Source: Nonomuraea sp. NEAU-A123 | GTDB taxonomy: Bacteria > Actinomycetota > Actinomycetes > Streptosporangiales > Streptosporangiaceae | Assembly: GCF_018603905.1 (NCBI RefSeq) | Contig: NZ_JAHFZZ010000038.1 | Coordinates: 1 to 64,000, forward strand | Reading direction: 5' to 3' | Length of the DNA: 64,000 nt | Shown here: positions 16,797 to 25,126 of the stretch, in pieces | How positions within the stretch are numbered: the stretch's first letter is position 1 | Layout of the letters: each line of letters opens with the position of its first letter | Notes under the pieces: generated by a model | The model's input: the letters and a program-made list of their open reading frames with translations, nothing else | What the model was told of the DNA's origin: nothing | Database searches by the model: none | Position numbers and translations under genes: made by a program

Positions 16797-17711
16797 GTGA
16801 TCCGCAAGCTGGCGGGCGTACTCGCGACGCTGCTGGTCACCTCGTTCGTCATCTTCGGGGCGTCGTACGCGGCGCCCGGTGACCCGGTGACGTTCCTGGC
16901 GGGCGGCAAGGAGAACCTGACGCCCGAATATCTGGCGGCCGTCCGCGCCCAATACCACCTGGACGACCCGTTCCTCGTCCAGTTCGGGCGCTGGCTCGGC
17001 GACGCCGTGACCGGCGACCTGGGGCGGTCGACGCAGTACAACGACCAGGTGGGCGACCTGCTGGCGGCGCGGCTGCCGAGCACGCTCGGGCTGGTCGCCT
17101 ACGCGGCCGTGCTGTTCGTGGTGTTCGGCATCGCGCTGGGCGTGCTGGCGGCGGTACGCGGCGGGCGGACCGACGCGGCGGTGGTGGCGGGCACGACGTT
17201 CGCCACCTCCGTGCCGCCGTTCGTGGTGGCCACCGTGCTGATCTCGCTGTTCGGCGTCCGGCTCGGCTGGTTCCCGGTCATGGGCGGCGGCTCGCTCTGG
17301 CACCTGACCCTGCCCGCCGTGACGCTGGCGCTCGGCGCGCTCGCGATCATCAGCCGGGTCACCAGGCAGGCCATGGTCGAGCAGCGCGAGCTCGACCACG
17401 TGACCGTCGCCCGCGCCTCCGGGCTGGCCGAGCGGCTGATCGTGGTCAGGCACGTGTTCCGCGGCGCGCTCGGCCCGATCGTGACCATGTGCGGGCTGGT
17501 GACGGCCGGCATGCTCGCCGGCACGGTGACCGTGGAGACCGCGTTCGGCCTCAGCGGCATCGGCTCGCTGCTGGTCAACGCGATCAACACGCACGACTTC
17601 CCCGTGACGCAGGCGGTGCTGCTGCTCATGGTCACCGCCTACATCCTGGTGACCACGCTGGTGGAGCTGGTCCAGCCGCTGATCGACCCCCGAGCAAGGA
17701 GGAGCACATGA
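16797..17711 (+). CDS. ABC transporter permease, DppB/OppB-like
   Basis: A 304-residue integral membrane subunit starting at GTG 16797, two bases after the stop of the binding-protein gene. The N-terminal helix is followed by a short extracytoplasmic region (YHLDDPFLVQFGRWL) that identifies the DppB subtype, and the EAA-type ATPase contact loop is near ASGLAERLIVVRHVFRGAL (about residues 205-225). It pairs with the next permease to form the translocation pore. The end overlaps the next gene by 4 bp (ATGA). Confidence 0.95.
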   Translation: MIRKLAGVLATLLVTSFVIFGASYAAPGDPVTFLAGGKENLTPEYLAAVRAQYHLDDPFLVQFGRWLGDAVTGDLGRSTQYNDQVGDLLAARLPSTLGLVAYAAVLFVVFGIALGVLAAVRGGRTDAAVVAGTTFATSVPPFVVATVLISLFGVRLGWFPVMGGGSLWHLTLPAVTLALGALAIISRVTRQAMVEQRELDHVTVARASGLAERLIVVRHVFRGALGPIVTMCGLVTAGMLAGTVTVETAFGLSGIGSLLVNAINTHDFPVTQAVLLLMVTAYILVTTLVELVQPLIDPRARRST

Positions 17712-18547
17712 CCGCAGTGGCAACCCTGTCCCCGCGGCCCGCCCGGCCGCTCGGTTACCTGCTCGCCGCCGCCTTCCTCGCCCTGGTCGTGGTCGCCGCG
17801 GTGTGCGCGCCGCTGGTCACGCCGTTCGAGCCGGACGCGGTCGACTTCGCCGCCTCGCTCGCGCCGGTCTCGCCCGAGCACCTGCTCGGCGCCGACCAGT
17901 CGGGCCGCGACCTGTTCACCCGGATCCTGTACGGCGCCCGCACCTCGCTGGTCGGGCCGCTCCTGCTGCTGGCCATCGCCTCGGCCCTCGGTGTCGCCCT
18001 GGGCACGCTGGCGGCCTGGCACCGGGGCTGGGTCGACGCCGTGGTGTCCAGGGTGACCGACGTGATGTACGCCTTCCCCGGGCTGCTGTTCGTGGTGCTG
18101 ATCGTGGCGGTCTTCGGCAACGGCATGACCACGGCGGTCATCGCGCTGGGCCTGGCCTACGCGCCGACCATCGCCAAGTACACCAGGAGCGTCGCGCTGG
18201 CCGAGTGCGGCAAGCCGTACATCGACTCCTATCGGGTGCAGGGCATGGGCGGACTGGCCATCTGCGTGCGCCACCTGGTGCCGAACATGGCCCGCTCGAT
18301 CGTCGGCTACCTCGTGGTGCTGTTCGGCGAGGGGCTGATGAGCCTGGCCACGCTGAGCTTCCTGGGGTTCGGCGCACAGCCGCCGTCGTCCGACTGGGGC
18401 CTCATGGTCAAGGAGGGGCAGCCGGCGATCGTCCAGGGCGCCTTCCTGCCCGTGCTGGTGCCCGGTGCGGCCATCGCCTTGGTGGTCGTGTCGTTCAACG
18501 TGATCGGCGTACGGCTCGCCGACCGCATGGGCGTGAGGGGAACCTGA
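17708..18547 (+). CDS. ABC transporter permease, DppC/OppC-like
   Basis: A 279-residue membrane subunit of the DppC type: N-terminal helix, then the HLLGADQSGRDLFTRILYGARTSL segment diagnostic of this subunit (about residues 58-80), and five further helices with an EAA-like loop near VQGMGGLAICVRHLVPN. Start ATG 17708 overlaps the preceding stop. It forms the heterodimeric pore with the upstream DppB-like protein. A 1-bp stop/start overlap (TGATG) couples it to the first ATPase gene. Confidence 0.95.
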   Translation: MTAVATLSPRPARPLGYLLAAAFLALVVVAAVCAPLVTPFEPDAVDFAASLAPVSPEHLLGADQSGRDLFTRILYGARTSLVGPLLLLAIASALGVALGTLAAWHRGWVDAVVSRVTDVMYAFPGLLFVVLIVAVFGNGMTTAVIALGLAYAPTIAKYTRSVALAECGKPYIDSYRVQGMGGLAICVRHLVPNMARSIVGYLVVLFGEGLMSLATLSFLGFGAQPPSSDWGLMVKEGQPAIVQGAFLPVLVPGAAIALVVVSFNVIGVRLADRMGVRGT

Positions 18548-19488
18548 TGCTGCTCTCCGTGGAGGACCTCACGATCGAGGCGGGCGGCCGGCGGCCGATC
18601 CTGCGCGAGGTGTCGCTGAGCGTCGGCAAGGGCGAGGTCGTCGGCCTGGTCGGCGAGTCCGGCTCGGGCAAGTCCACGATCGCCCGCGCGGTGCTGCGCC
18701 TGCTGCCGCAGGGGGCGACGGCGTCGGGACGGGTGCTGGTCTCGGGCGTCGACGTGCTCTCGATGAGCCCCGCCGCGCTCAGAGACCTGCGTGCCTCGCA
18801 GGTGTCGATGATCTACCAGGATCCGCGCTCGTCGCTCAATCCGGTACGCCGGATCGGCGACTTCCTCACCGAACGCATGGTGCACACCCTGGGCCGGCCC
18901 AAGGCCGAGGCGCGGGCACGGGCGCTGGAGCTGCTGGCCGCCGTCGGCATGCGCGACCCCGAGCTCTGCGTCCGTCAGTACCCGCACGAGCTGTCCGGCG
19001 GCATGCTCCAGCGTGTGGTCATCGCCGCCGCGCTGGCCGCCGATCCGGCGCTGCTCCTGGCCGACGAGGCGACCAGTGCGCTCGACGTCACCACCCAGGC
19101 CGAGACGCTCGCCCTGCTCCGCCGTATCCAGGCCGAACGGGAGCTCGGCATGCTGTTCATCACGCACGACCTGCACCTGGCCGCCGCCTACTGTGACCGG
19201 GTGCACGTGCTGTACGCGGGGACGGTGGTGGAGTCCCGGCCGGCCAAGGAGCTGTTCGCCGATCCGCGGCATCCGTACACCGCCGGGCTGCTCGCCTGCA
19301 CGCCCGAGCTCGGCGACCCGCGCCCGATCCGCCCCATCCCCGGGCGGCCGCCGTCGCTCGACGACGCGTTCACCGGGTGCCCGTTCGCGCCGCGCTGCCC
19401 GCACGCGAGCGCCGAGTGCGACACCTGGCAGCCGCACCCCCTGACCGTCGCGGGCGGCTCGGCCGCCTGCCGCCTCGTGGAGGCCTGA
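18547..19488 (+). CDS. ABC transporter ATP-binding protein, DppD/OppD-like
   Basis: A 313-residue ATPase with Walker A GESGSGKST, Q-loop in IYQDPRSSLNP, signature LSGGMLQRV, Walker B LLLADEATSALD and H-loop ITHDLHLAA. The oligopeptide C-terminal extension contains Cys residues in the CPFAPRCPHASAEC pattern, typical of OppD/DppD proteins that carry an iron-sulfur or metal site. Start ATG 18547 shares one base with the previous stop. The LSGGM signature in place of LSGGQ is a mild deviation. Confidence 0.95.
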   Translation: MLLSVEDLTIEAGGRRPILREVSLSVGKGEVVGLVGESGSGKSTIARAVLRLLPQGATASGRVLVSGVDVLSMSPAALRDLRASQVSMIYQDPRSSLNPVRRIGDFLTERMVHTLGRPKAEARARALELLAAVGMRDPELCVRQYPHELSGGMLQRVVIAAALAADPALLLADEATSALDVTTQAETLALLRRIQAERELGMLFITHDLHLAAAYCDRVHVLYAGTVVESRPAKELFADPRHPYTAGLLACTPELGDPRPIRPIPGRPPSLDDAFTGCPFAPRCPHASAECDTWQPHPLTVAGGSAACRLVEA

Positions 19489-20270
19489 TGCCGGCCGTAC
19501 CAGACTCGATGCTGGTCGTACAGAAGCTCTGCAAGTCCTTCCAGAGCACCGTGGCGGCCGACGAGGTCTCCTTCGAGCTGCCGCCGGGCGGCTCGCTCGG
19601 CCTGGTCGGCGAGTCCGGCTCCGGCAAGACGACGATCGCCCGCATGCTGGTCGGCCTGGTCACCCCCGACTCCGGCACGATCACCGTGGCCGGGCGCGCC
19701 CGCGGCCCGAAGGAGCGCGGCAAGGCGGTCAGGCTGCGCAGGGCCCGCGAGATCCAGATGGTCTTCCAGGATCCCTACCTCTCGCTGGACCCCCGGCTGA
19801 CCGCGACCGAATGCCTGCACACCTCGCTCCGCCTGCACGGCAAGCCGGTCGGCCGCGCCACCGAACTCCTCGACCAGGTGGGCCTCGGCAGCCGCGAGGC
19901 CGGCGCGCGCCCGCACCAACTGAGCGGCGGCCAGCGGCAGCGCCTCGCGATCGCCAGGGCCCTCGCGGTCGAGCCGTCGGTGCTCGTGCTCGACGAGGCC
20001 GTGGCCGCGCTCGACGTCTCCATCCAGGCCCAGATCCTGGAGCTGCTGGCCCAGGTACGCCGCGACTCGGGCGTGGCCCTGCTGTTCGTCAGCCATGACC
20101 TGGCCGTCGTCAGGCATCTGTGCGACGAGACGCTGGTGCTGCACCGGGGGGTGGTCGTGGAGCGGGGCCCGGTCGAGCGGGTGCTGTCCGAGCCCGAGCA
20201 CCCCTACACGCGCCTGCTGCTGGCCTCCGTGCCCGGCCCAGGCTGGGACCCGGCCAAGGTGGTGCGCTAA
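19488..20270 (+). CDS. ABC transporter ATP-binding protein, DppF/OppF-like (short)
   Basis: A 260-residue ATPase with Walker A GESGSGKTT, Q-loop VFQDPYLSLDP, signature LSGGQRQRL, Walker B VLVLDEAVAALD and H-loop VSHDLAVVRH. It lacks most of the C-terminal Cys-rich oligopeptide extension of longer DppF proteins and ends soon after HPYTRLLLASVPGPG. It is the last gene of the operon; its TAA forms half of an 18-bp palindrome shared with the stop of the convergent NmrA-like gene. Confidence 0.94.
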   Translation: MPAVPDSMLVVQKLCKSFQSTVAADEVSFELPPGGSLGLVGESGSGKTTIARMLVGLVTPDSGTITVAGRARGPKERGKAVRLRRAREIQMVFQDPYLSLDPRLTATECLHTSLRLHGKPVGRATELLDQVGLGSREAGARPHQLSGGQRQRLAIARALAVEPSVLVLDEAVAALDVSIQAQILELLAQVRRDSGVALLFVSHDLAVVRHLCDETLVLHRGVVVERGPVERVLSEPEHPYTRLLLASVPGPGWDPAKVVR

Positions 20271-20279
20271 TTAGCGCAC
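20262..20279. terminator. 18-bp perfect palindrome over two convergent stop codons
   Basis: GTGCGCTAATTAGCGCAC is a perfect palindrome without a loop, exactly containing the TAA stops of the ATPase gene (20268-20270) and the convergent NmrA-like gene (20271-20273). In RNA from either strand it could fold only with a small loop of about four bases, so terminator function is possible but unproven; no T-tract follows. Confidence 0.4.
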
Positions 20280-21083
20280 GGTCCAGGTCGACGCGTTCGC
20301 GGCGGCGTAGTCGGAGAAGTCCCGGGCGGGTCGGCCGAGCGCCTGGCGTACGCCGTCGGCCAGGTGCGCGTTGCGGCCGTCGAGCACCTCGGCGAACAGC
20401 CCGTTGAGCCCCTCGATCTCGTCCTCGGGCACGCCCTGCTCGCGGGCCCCCGCCGCGAACTGGTCGGCCGTCACCGGCACGTAGGAGATGTCCCGGCCCG
20501 TGGCCTTGGACAGCTCGGCGGCCACGTCCGTGAACGTGAGCAGCCTCGGCCCGGTCAGCTCGTACAGCTTGCCGGTGTGGCCGTCCCGGGTCAGCGCCGC
20601 CACCACGACGTCGGCGATGTCGTCCACGTCCACGAACGGCTCGGCGACGTCCGCGATCGGCAGCGCGATGACCCCGTCGAGCACGGCGTCCAGCAGGTAG
20701 CCCTCGCTGAAGTTCTGCATGAACCAACTGCACCGGACGATCGTCCAGTCGGCCCCCGACGTCTGGACGACCCGCTCGCTCGCCTCGGCCATCGGCTCGC
20801 CCCGGCCGGACAGCAGGACCAGCCGCCCGACGCCGCCCGCCACGGCGAGCGAGACGAACGCCTGAACGTTGTCGAGCGCCCCGGGGAAGGCGAGGTCGGG
20901 ATAGTAGGTCACGTACACGGAGTCGACGCCGTCCAACGCCGGCGCCCACGTCGACCGGTCGGTCCAGTCGAAGGGCGGTCTTGCGGAGCGTGAGCCGATC
21001 CGCCACGGATGGTCGAGAACGGTGAGTCGGTGAGCCACGCGGCGGCCGGTCTTGCCCGTGCCGCCCAGCACCAAAGTTGTCAT
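20271..21083 (-). CDS. NmrA/NAD(P)-binding reductase-like protein
   Basis: A 270-residue Rossmann-fold protein of the NmrA-like atypical SDR family. The dinucleotide-binding motif GGTGKTGRRVAHRL is at about residues 7-20. The body has the SDR_a5-type pattern with SWFMQNFSEGYLLDAVLDG and a C-terminal YAAANASTW. ATG 21083 is chosen because the glycine motif begins six residues later; the open frame upstream lacks homology. It is divergent from an AraC-type regulator 74 bp away, its probable controller. Substrate unknown. Confidence 0.88.
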   Translation of the reverse strand: MTTLVLGGTGKTGRRVAHRLTVLDHPWRIGSRSARPPFDWTDRSTWAPALDGVDSVYVTYYPDLAFPGALDNVQAFVSLAVAGGVGRLVLLSGRGEPMAEASERVVQTSGADWTIVRCSWFMQNFSEGYLLDAVLDGVIALPIADVAEPFVDVDDIADVVVAALTRDGHTGKLYELTGPRLLTFTDVAAELSKATGRDISYVPVTADQFAAGAREQGVPEDEIEGLNGLFAEVLDGRNAHLADGVRQALGRPARDFSDYAAANASTWTVR

Positions 21084-21157
21084 GGCTCCAGTAAGCCGCC
21101 AAAGGCTGAGACTCTCCATCGTTGAGAAGCGCAATCCCATATGCGATCGTCTAACCC

Positions 21158-22072
21158 ATGGACCAGCTTGCCGCTCTACTCGACGGTCCGCGGGCGAGGG
21201 GCGCCTTCATGCTCCGCTCCATCCTCGATCCGCCTTGGTCGTTGCGGATTCAGGACGAGGCGCCGCTCACCGTGGTGGTGATGGTGCGCGGGCAGGCGTG
21301 GGTGGTGCCCGACGACGGTGACCTCACCATGCTGCGCCCCGGGGAGGTGGTGATCGTGCGCGGGCCCAAGCCGTACACGGTGGCCGACGACCCCGCCACG
21401 CCGCCGCAGGTCGTCATCCACCCCGGCCAGCGCTGCGCCACGATCGACGGACAGTCCCTCTACCAGGAGCTGGACCTGGGCGTACGCACCTGGGGCAACG
21501 CCACGGACGGCGGCACCGTGATGATCACCTGCACTTACCACATGGAGGGGGAGGTGAGCAGGCGGCTGCTGGAGGCGCTGCCCACGCTGCTGGTCCAGCG
21601 GGGCGACCCGCTCCTCCCGCTGCTGGCCACCGAGATCGTCAAGGACCAGCCGGGGCAGGGAGCGGTCCTCGACCGGCTGCTCGACCTGCTGCTCATCTCC
21701 GTGCTGCGGTCCTGGTTCGCCACCCACGAGGCGCCGGCCTGGTATCGGGCCCAGAGCGATCCGGTGGTCGGCCGGGCGATGCGGATGCTGCAGAACAACC
21801 CGGCCCACCCGTGGACGGTCGCCACGCTGGCCGCGCAGGTGGGCGTCTCGCGGGCCTCGCTGGCCAGGCGCTTCACCGAGCTGGTCGGCGAGCCGCCCAT
21901 GGCGTTCCTGACCGGCTGGCGGCTGGCTCTGGCCGCCGACCTGCTGCGCGAGCCCGACACGACGATCGGCTCGGTGGCCAGGCAGGTCGGCTATGGCAGC
22001 CCGTTCGCGCTCAGCGCGGCCTTCAAGCGGGTGCGCGGCGTCAGCCCGCAGCAGCATCGGGCCGTCCGATGA
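21158..22072 (+). CDS. AraC family transcriptional regulator
   Basis: A 304-residue regulator: an N-terminal cupin-type effector domain (AraC_binding_2-like, about residues 1-175) and a C-terminal double-HTH AraC domain (about 205-300, with VATLAAQVGVSRASLARRFTELVGEPPMAFL and a second helix set SVARQVGYGSPFALSAAFKRVRGVSP). It is divergent from the NmrA-like reductase gene, the usual layout of this regulator/reductase pair. The end overlaps the HAD-like gene by 4 bp (ATGA). Confidence 0.93.
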   Translation: MDQLAALLDGPRARGAFMLRSILDPPWSLRIQDEAPLTVVVMVRGQAWVVPDDGDLTMLRPGEVVIVRGPKPYTVADDPATPPQVVIHPGQRCATIDGQSLYQELDLGVRTWGNATDGGTVMITCTYHMEGEVSRRLLEALPTLLVQRGDPLLPLLATEIVKDQPGQGAVLDRLLDLLLISVLRSWFATHEAPAWYRAQSDPVVGRAMRMLQNNPAHPWTVATLAAQVGVSRASLARRFTELVGEPPMAFLTGWRLALAADLLREPDTTIGSVARQVGYGSPFALSAAFKRVRGVSPQQHRAVR

Positions 22073-22575
22073 GACCGTTGCTGCTGCTGGACGTCGACGG
22101 TGTGCTCAACCCGTTCAGGCGGCCCACACCCGACTTCCGCCGGTACGAGTGCAAGGTCGGCGAGGAGGCCTACACCGTGCACCTCAACCCCAGGCATGGC
22201 ACCAGGCTGCTGGAGCTGGCCCTGGTCACCGGTGCCGAGCTGGTCTGGGCGACGACCTGGGAACAGCACGCCAACGAGTGGATCGGGCCCCGGATCGGCC
22301 TGCCCGAGCTGCCCGTCATACCCATGGGGCCGGACCATGGCAGTCTGTACGGCGAGATGTTCAAGACGCCGCATGTGGCGGCCTATGTCGAGCGCAGGCC
22401 GTTCGTGTGGTTCGACGACCAGGTGTGGCTGGAGGACGAGGAATACCTCAGGGGCACTCAGGGTCTCGATGATTTCCTGCTCATTCATGTTGATCCCAGA
22501 GAGGGTCTGACCAGCCGACATCTCGCCCAGGCGCACGAGTGGCTGACCCTCTCAGGGTTTTCTCGGGGTTCCTAG
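22069..22575 (+). CDS. HAD-like protein of the 'Swiss Army Knife RNA repair' HAD type
   Basis: A 168-residue protein with a HAD motif I LLLLDVDGVLNPF at the N terminus, a motif II-like ATTWE near residue 60 and an acidic motif WFDDQVWLEDE near 118. This arrangement resembles the HAD domain described from RNA repair proteins (HAD_SAK type), but the activity is not established. ATG 22069 overlaps the AraC stop by 4 bp. It probably travels in the operon without a direct functional link to the regulator. Confidence 0.75.
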   Translation: MRPLLLLDVDGVLNPFRRPTPDFRRYECKVGEEAYTVHLNPRHGTRLLELALVTGAELVWATTWEQHANEWIGPRIGLPELPVIPMGPDHGSLYGEMFKTPHVAAYVERRPFVWFDDQVWLEDEEYLRGTQGLDDFLLIHVDPREGLTSRHLAQAHEWLTLSGFSRGS

Positions 22576-22635
22576 TGGGATATCTCCTGCCTGACTATCC
22601 GTTTCTCAAGTAGGTGCAACCAACGGAGGAACACG

Positions 22636-22818
22636 ATGTACCGCTCACGAGAGCACAGAATCCTGGCCGGCGTCTGCGGCGGTCTCGCCGACAAGTTGGG
22701 CTGGTCTCCCACCCTCGTCCGGATCCTCTGGCTGCTGCTGTCGCTCATCCCAGGCCCGCTCTGGGTGGTCTACGTGGCCATGTGGATCCTCGTCCCCGAG
22801 GAGCCGAAGCGCTACTAG
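22636..22818 (+). CDS. PspC domain protein
   Basis: A 60-residue membrane protein consisting of one PspC domain: basic start YRSREHRILAGVCGGLADKLGW, then a hydrophobic helix (about residues 30-53) and a charged tail EEPKRY. A strong ACGGAGGA site precedes the ATG. PspC proteins are linked to envelope stress, but this short stand-alone form is common in actinomycetes and its role is unclear. It sits just upstream of lipB. Confidence 0.9.
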   Translation: MYRSREHRILAGVCGGLADKLGWSPTLVRILWLLLSLIPGPLWVVYVAMWILVPEEPKRY

Positions 22819-22838
22819 GGCGACCTATCCTGGAACGC

Positions 22839-23474
22839 ATGAGGGCAAGGCCGCTGACACTCGTCCAGGATGAGCTCGTCGATTACGACAAGGCGATGGA
22901 GCGCATGACCGACCTCGTCGGTGAGCGCCAACGGGACGAGCGCCCGGACACGCTCTGGCTGCTGAGCCACCCGCCGGTCTACACGATCGGCCGCCGCACA
23001 CCGGTGACCCACCTGCCCGACCCGTCGCGCGGCATCCCCGTGGTCGAGACCGGCCGCGGGGGCCAGCTCACCTACCACGGCCCCGGCCAGCTCGTCGGCT
23101 ACCTCATCGTCAAGCTGGGCGAGGAGGAGGGCATCGTCGACTACGTGCGGGAGGTGGAGCTCCGGCTGGTCGCGGCGCTGGGCGCGCTGGGCCTGCCCGC
23201 GGAGCGCCGCGACACCCCGCCCGGGTCGGAGTTGCTGACCGGCGTCTGGACGTCCGAGACGGGGCGCAAGGTCGTGTCCATCGGCATGAGGCAGAGCCGT
23301 GGCGTCACCAGCCACGGCTTCGCGCTCAACGTCGACGGCGACCTGGAGCCGTGGCACTGGGCCGTCGCCTGCGGCATGCCCGACGTGGACATGACCTCTC
23401 TCAAGAGAGAGCTCGAGGCCACGTCGATGGAGACCGTCCGCTCGGCCGTGGCCACGGCTTTCGAGGCGTCCTAA
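22839..23474 (+). CDS. lipB: Lipoyl(octanoyl) transferase
   Basis: A 211-residue LipB, which moves octanoate from acyl-carrier protein to the lipoyl domains of 2-oxoacid dehydrogenases and GcvH. The substrate-binding motif RGGQLTYHGPGQLVGY is at residues 73-88, the catalytic Lys144 in GRKVVSIGMRQ and Cys178 in VACGMPD. ATG 22839 gives the usual length; the frame is open further upstream through pspC. lipA is not in the window. The TAA overlaps the stop of the convergent permease gene. Confidence 0.96.
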   Translation: MRARPLTLVQDELVDYDKAMERMTDLVGERQRDERPDTLWLLSHPPVYTIGRRTPVTHLPDPSRGIPVVETGRGGQLTYHGPGQLVGYLIVKLGEEEGIVDYVREVELRLVAALGALGLPAERRDTPPGSELLTGVWTSETGRKVVSIGMRQSRGVTSHGFALNVDGDLEPWHWAVACGMPDVDMTSLKRELEATSMETVRSAVATAFEAS

Positions 23475-25000
23475 GGCGTGGGCAGTTCGTCGACCGTCCT
23501 GCGTGGCCCGGTGAACCAGTGTTTGGCCGACAGCTTCCACCACAGGGCGATGCCGATCAGTACGACCCCGACCAGGACCGGCGCGTAGTTCACGTCCGTC
23601 CAGGTGAACTTCTCGTTGCCCGGGATCGCCGAGGGCTTGATCGGCATGATGAAGTAGATCGAGATGATCACGATCTCGATGCAGGCGATCCAACACATGG
23701 CCCGATATTTCCGGCCAAGCGTCCACGGGCCGGGCCGGAACTTGTCGCCCATCCGCAGCCGCAGCCAGATGGGGATGAGGAACGCCAGATAGAGCCCGAT
23801 GACCGCGATCGACACCACGGCGAGGAAGGCCACCGGAGTGGTCGAGCCCGCCGGCGCCCAGAGCGCGGGCAGCGTGATCAGCGCGGCCACCACACAGCCC
23901 GCGATGATGGCGTTGACCGGCGTGCGGTTGCGGTCGACCTTGGACCACAGCCGCCAGCCCGGGATGGCACCGTCTCGCGAGAACGCGTAGGTCATCCGCG
24001 ACATCGAGGTCACGCAGCTCATCCCGCAGAAGAACTGGCCGATTGTGGAGATCGCGAAGATCGCGGTGGCCAGCGGTGAGGAGAGCGCGGTCTCGAAGAT
24101 GGCGCCCACGAAGCCGCCCTGCTTGTTGATCTCGTCCACGTTCGTCGCGGCGAACAGGAACGCCAGCAGCAGGACCCAGCCGCCGATCGCCGAGTAGAAG
24201 ATCGACTGCCAGAGCCCGCGGGCCGCCGCCGTGGAGGCGCCCTGCGTCTCCTCCGACACGTGCGCGCAGGCGTCGAAGCCGGTGATCGTGTACTGCGTGA
24301 GCAGGAAGCCCAGCGGCAGCACGTAGAACCAGAACGGTATGCCGCCCTCACCGTTGCCGAAGCCGGAGTTGTTGATGGTGTCGGTGAAGACGAAGCCGAG
24401 CGTCTGGTGGTGGGTCGGGGCGAAGATCAGGATCGCCACCACGATCGCGGCACCCGCCACGTGCCACCAGACCGAGACGTTCTGCAGCAGCGAGATGAGC
24501 CGGTGGCTGTAGATGTTGATCAGCGCGTGGAGCACCAGAATGATCACGAACAGCAGGAACGCGTTCCCGAGCGAGGCATCCCAGCCGCCGCCGGTGAGCC
24601 GGTTGATGGTGATGTTCAGGAACGTGGCGCAGCCGTAGTCGACCGACGCGGTGACCGCGATGAGGCCGATGAGGTTGAGCCAGCCGGTGAACCAGCCGTG
24701 GATCGGCTTGCCCATGGTGGCGGCCCACCAGTAGATGCCGCCCGCCGTCGGGTACGCGGAGACCAGCTCCGACATACAGAGACCGATGATCAGGATGAAC
24801 ACGGAGATCAGCGGCCAGCCCCACGAGATGGCGATGGGGCCGCCGTTGTTCCAGGCCTGGCCGAAGGTGGTGAAGCAGCCGGCGAGGATCGAGATGATGG
24901 AGAAGGAGATGGCGAAGTTGGAGAAACCGCTCCAGGTCCTCGCCAGTTCCTGCTTGTAACCGAGTTCGGCGAGGCGCTTGGAATCCTCTTCTGTGGTCAT
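23471..25000 (-). CDS. APC-family amino acid/polyamine permease
   Basis: A 509-residue, about 12-helix permease of the amino acid-polyamine-organocation superfamily, closest in layout to the GabA/choline-transport-like (ACT) group with a hydrophilic N terminus EEDSKRLAELGYKQELARTWSGFSNFAISFSIISILAG, a classic APC start. Helix 2-3 has AYPTAGGIYWWAATMG. It is convergent with lipB (stops share 4 bp). A palindrome 48 bp upstream of its start suggests GntR-type control. The substrate cannot be assigned. Confidence 0.92.
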   Translation of the reverse strand: MTTEEDSKRLAELGYKQELARTWSGFSNFAISFSIISILAGCFTTFGQAWNNGGPIAISWGWPLISVFILIIGLCMSELVSAYPTAGGIYWWAATMGKPIHGWFTGWLNLIGLIAVTASVDYGCATFLNITINRLTGGGWDASLGNAFLLFVIILVLHALINIYSHRLISLLQNVSVWWHVAGAAIVVAILIFAPTHHQTLGFVFTDTINNSGFGNGEGGIPFWFYVLPLGFLLTQYTITGFDACAHVSEETQGASTAAARGLWQSIFYSAIGGWVLLLAFLFAATNVDEINKQGGFVGAIFETALSSPLATAIFAISTIGQFFCGMSCVTSMSRMTYAFSRDGAIPGWRLWSKVDRNRTPVNAIIAGCVVAALITLPALWAPAGSTTPVAFLAVVSIAVIGLYLAFLIPIWLRLRMGDKFRPGPWTLGRKYRAMCWIACIEIVIISIYFIMPIKPSAIPGNEKFTWTDVNYAPVLVGVVLIGIALWWKLSAKHWFTGPRRTVDELPTP

Positions 25001-25047
25001 TGAGGTCTCCCTGGGGGGTATGTGAAGGAGGGGACTCTCTGGGTATT

Positions 25048-25065
25048 TGGTCTAGGTCTAGACCA
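25048..25065. promoter_or_regulatory. Palindromic GntR-type (dre-like) operator before the permease gene
   Basis: TGGTCTAGGTCTAGACCA has perfect 8-bp arms around GT. The right part AGGTCTAGACCA differs at one base from the core TGGTCTAGACCA of the DasR-responsive element known from streptomycetes. It lies 48 bp before the permease start (25000), a position suited to repression. Regulation by DasR or another GntR protein is inferred from similarity only. Confidence 0.5.
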
Positions 25066-25126
25066 TTTCCATCTCACAGGCAAGGCGTTACAGCGGAGTT
25101 TCGAGCTGGTAAGGACCGTTCTTTAC

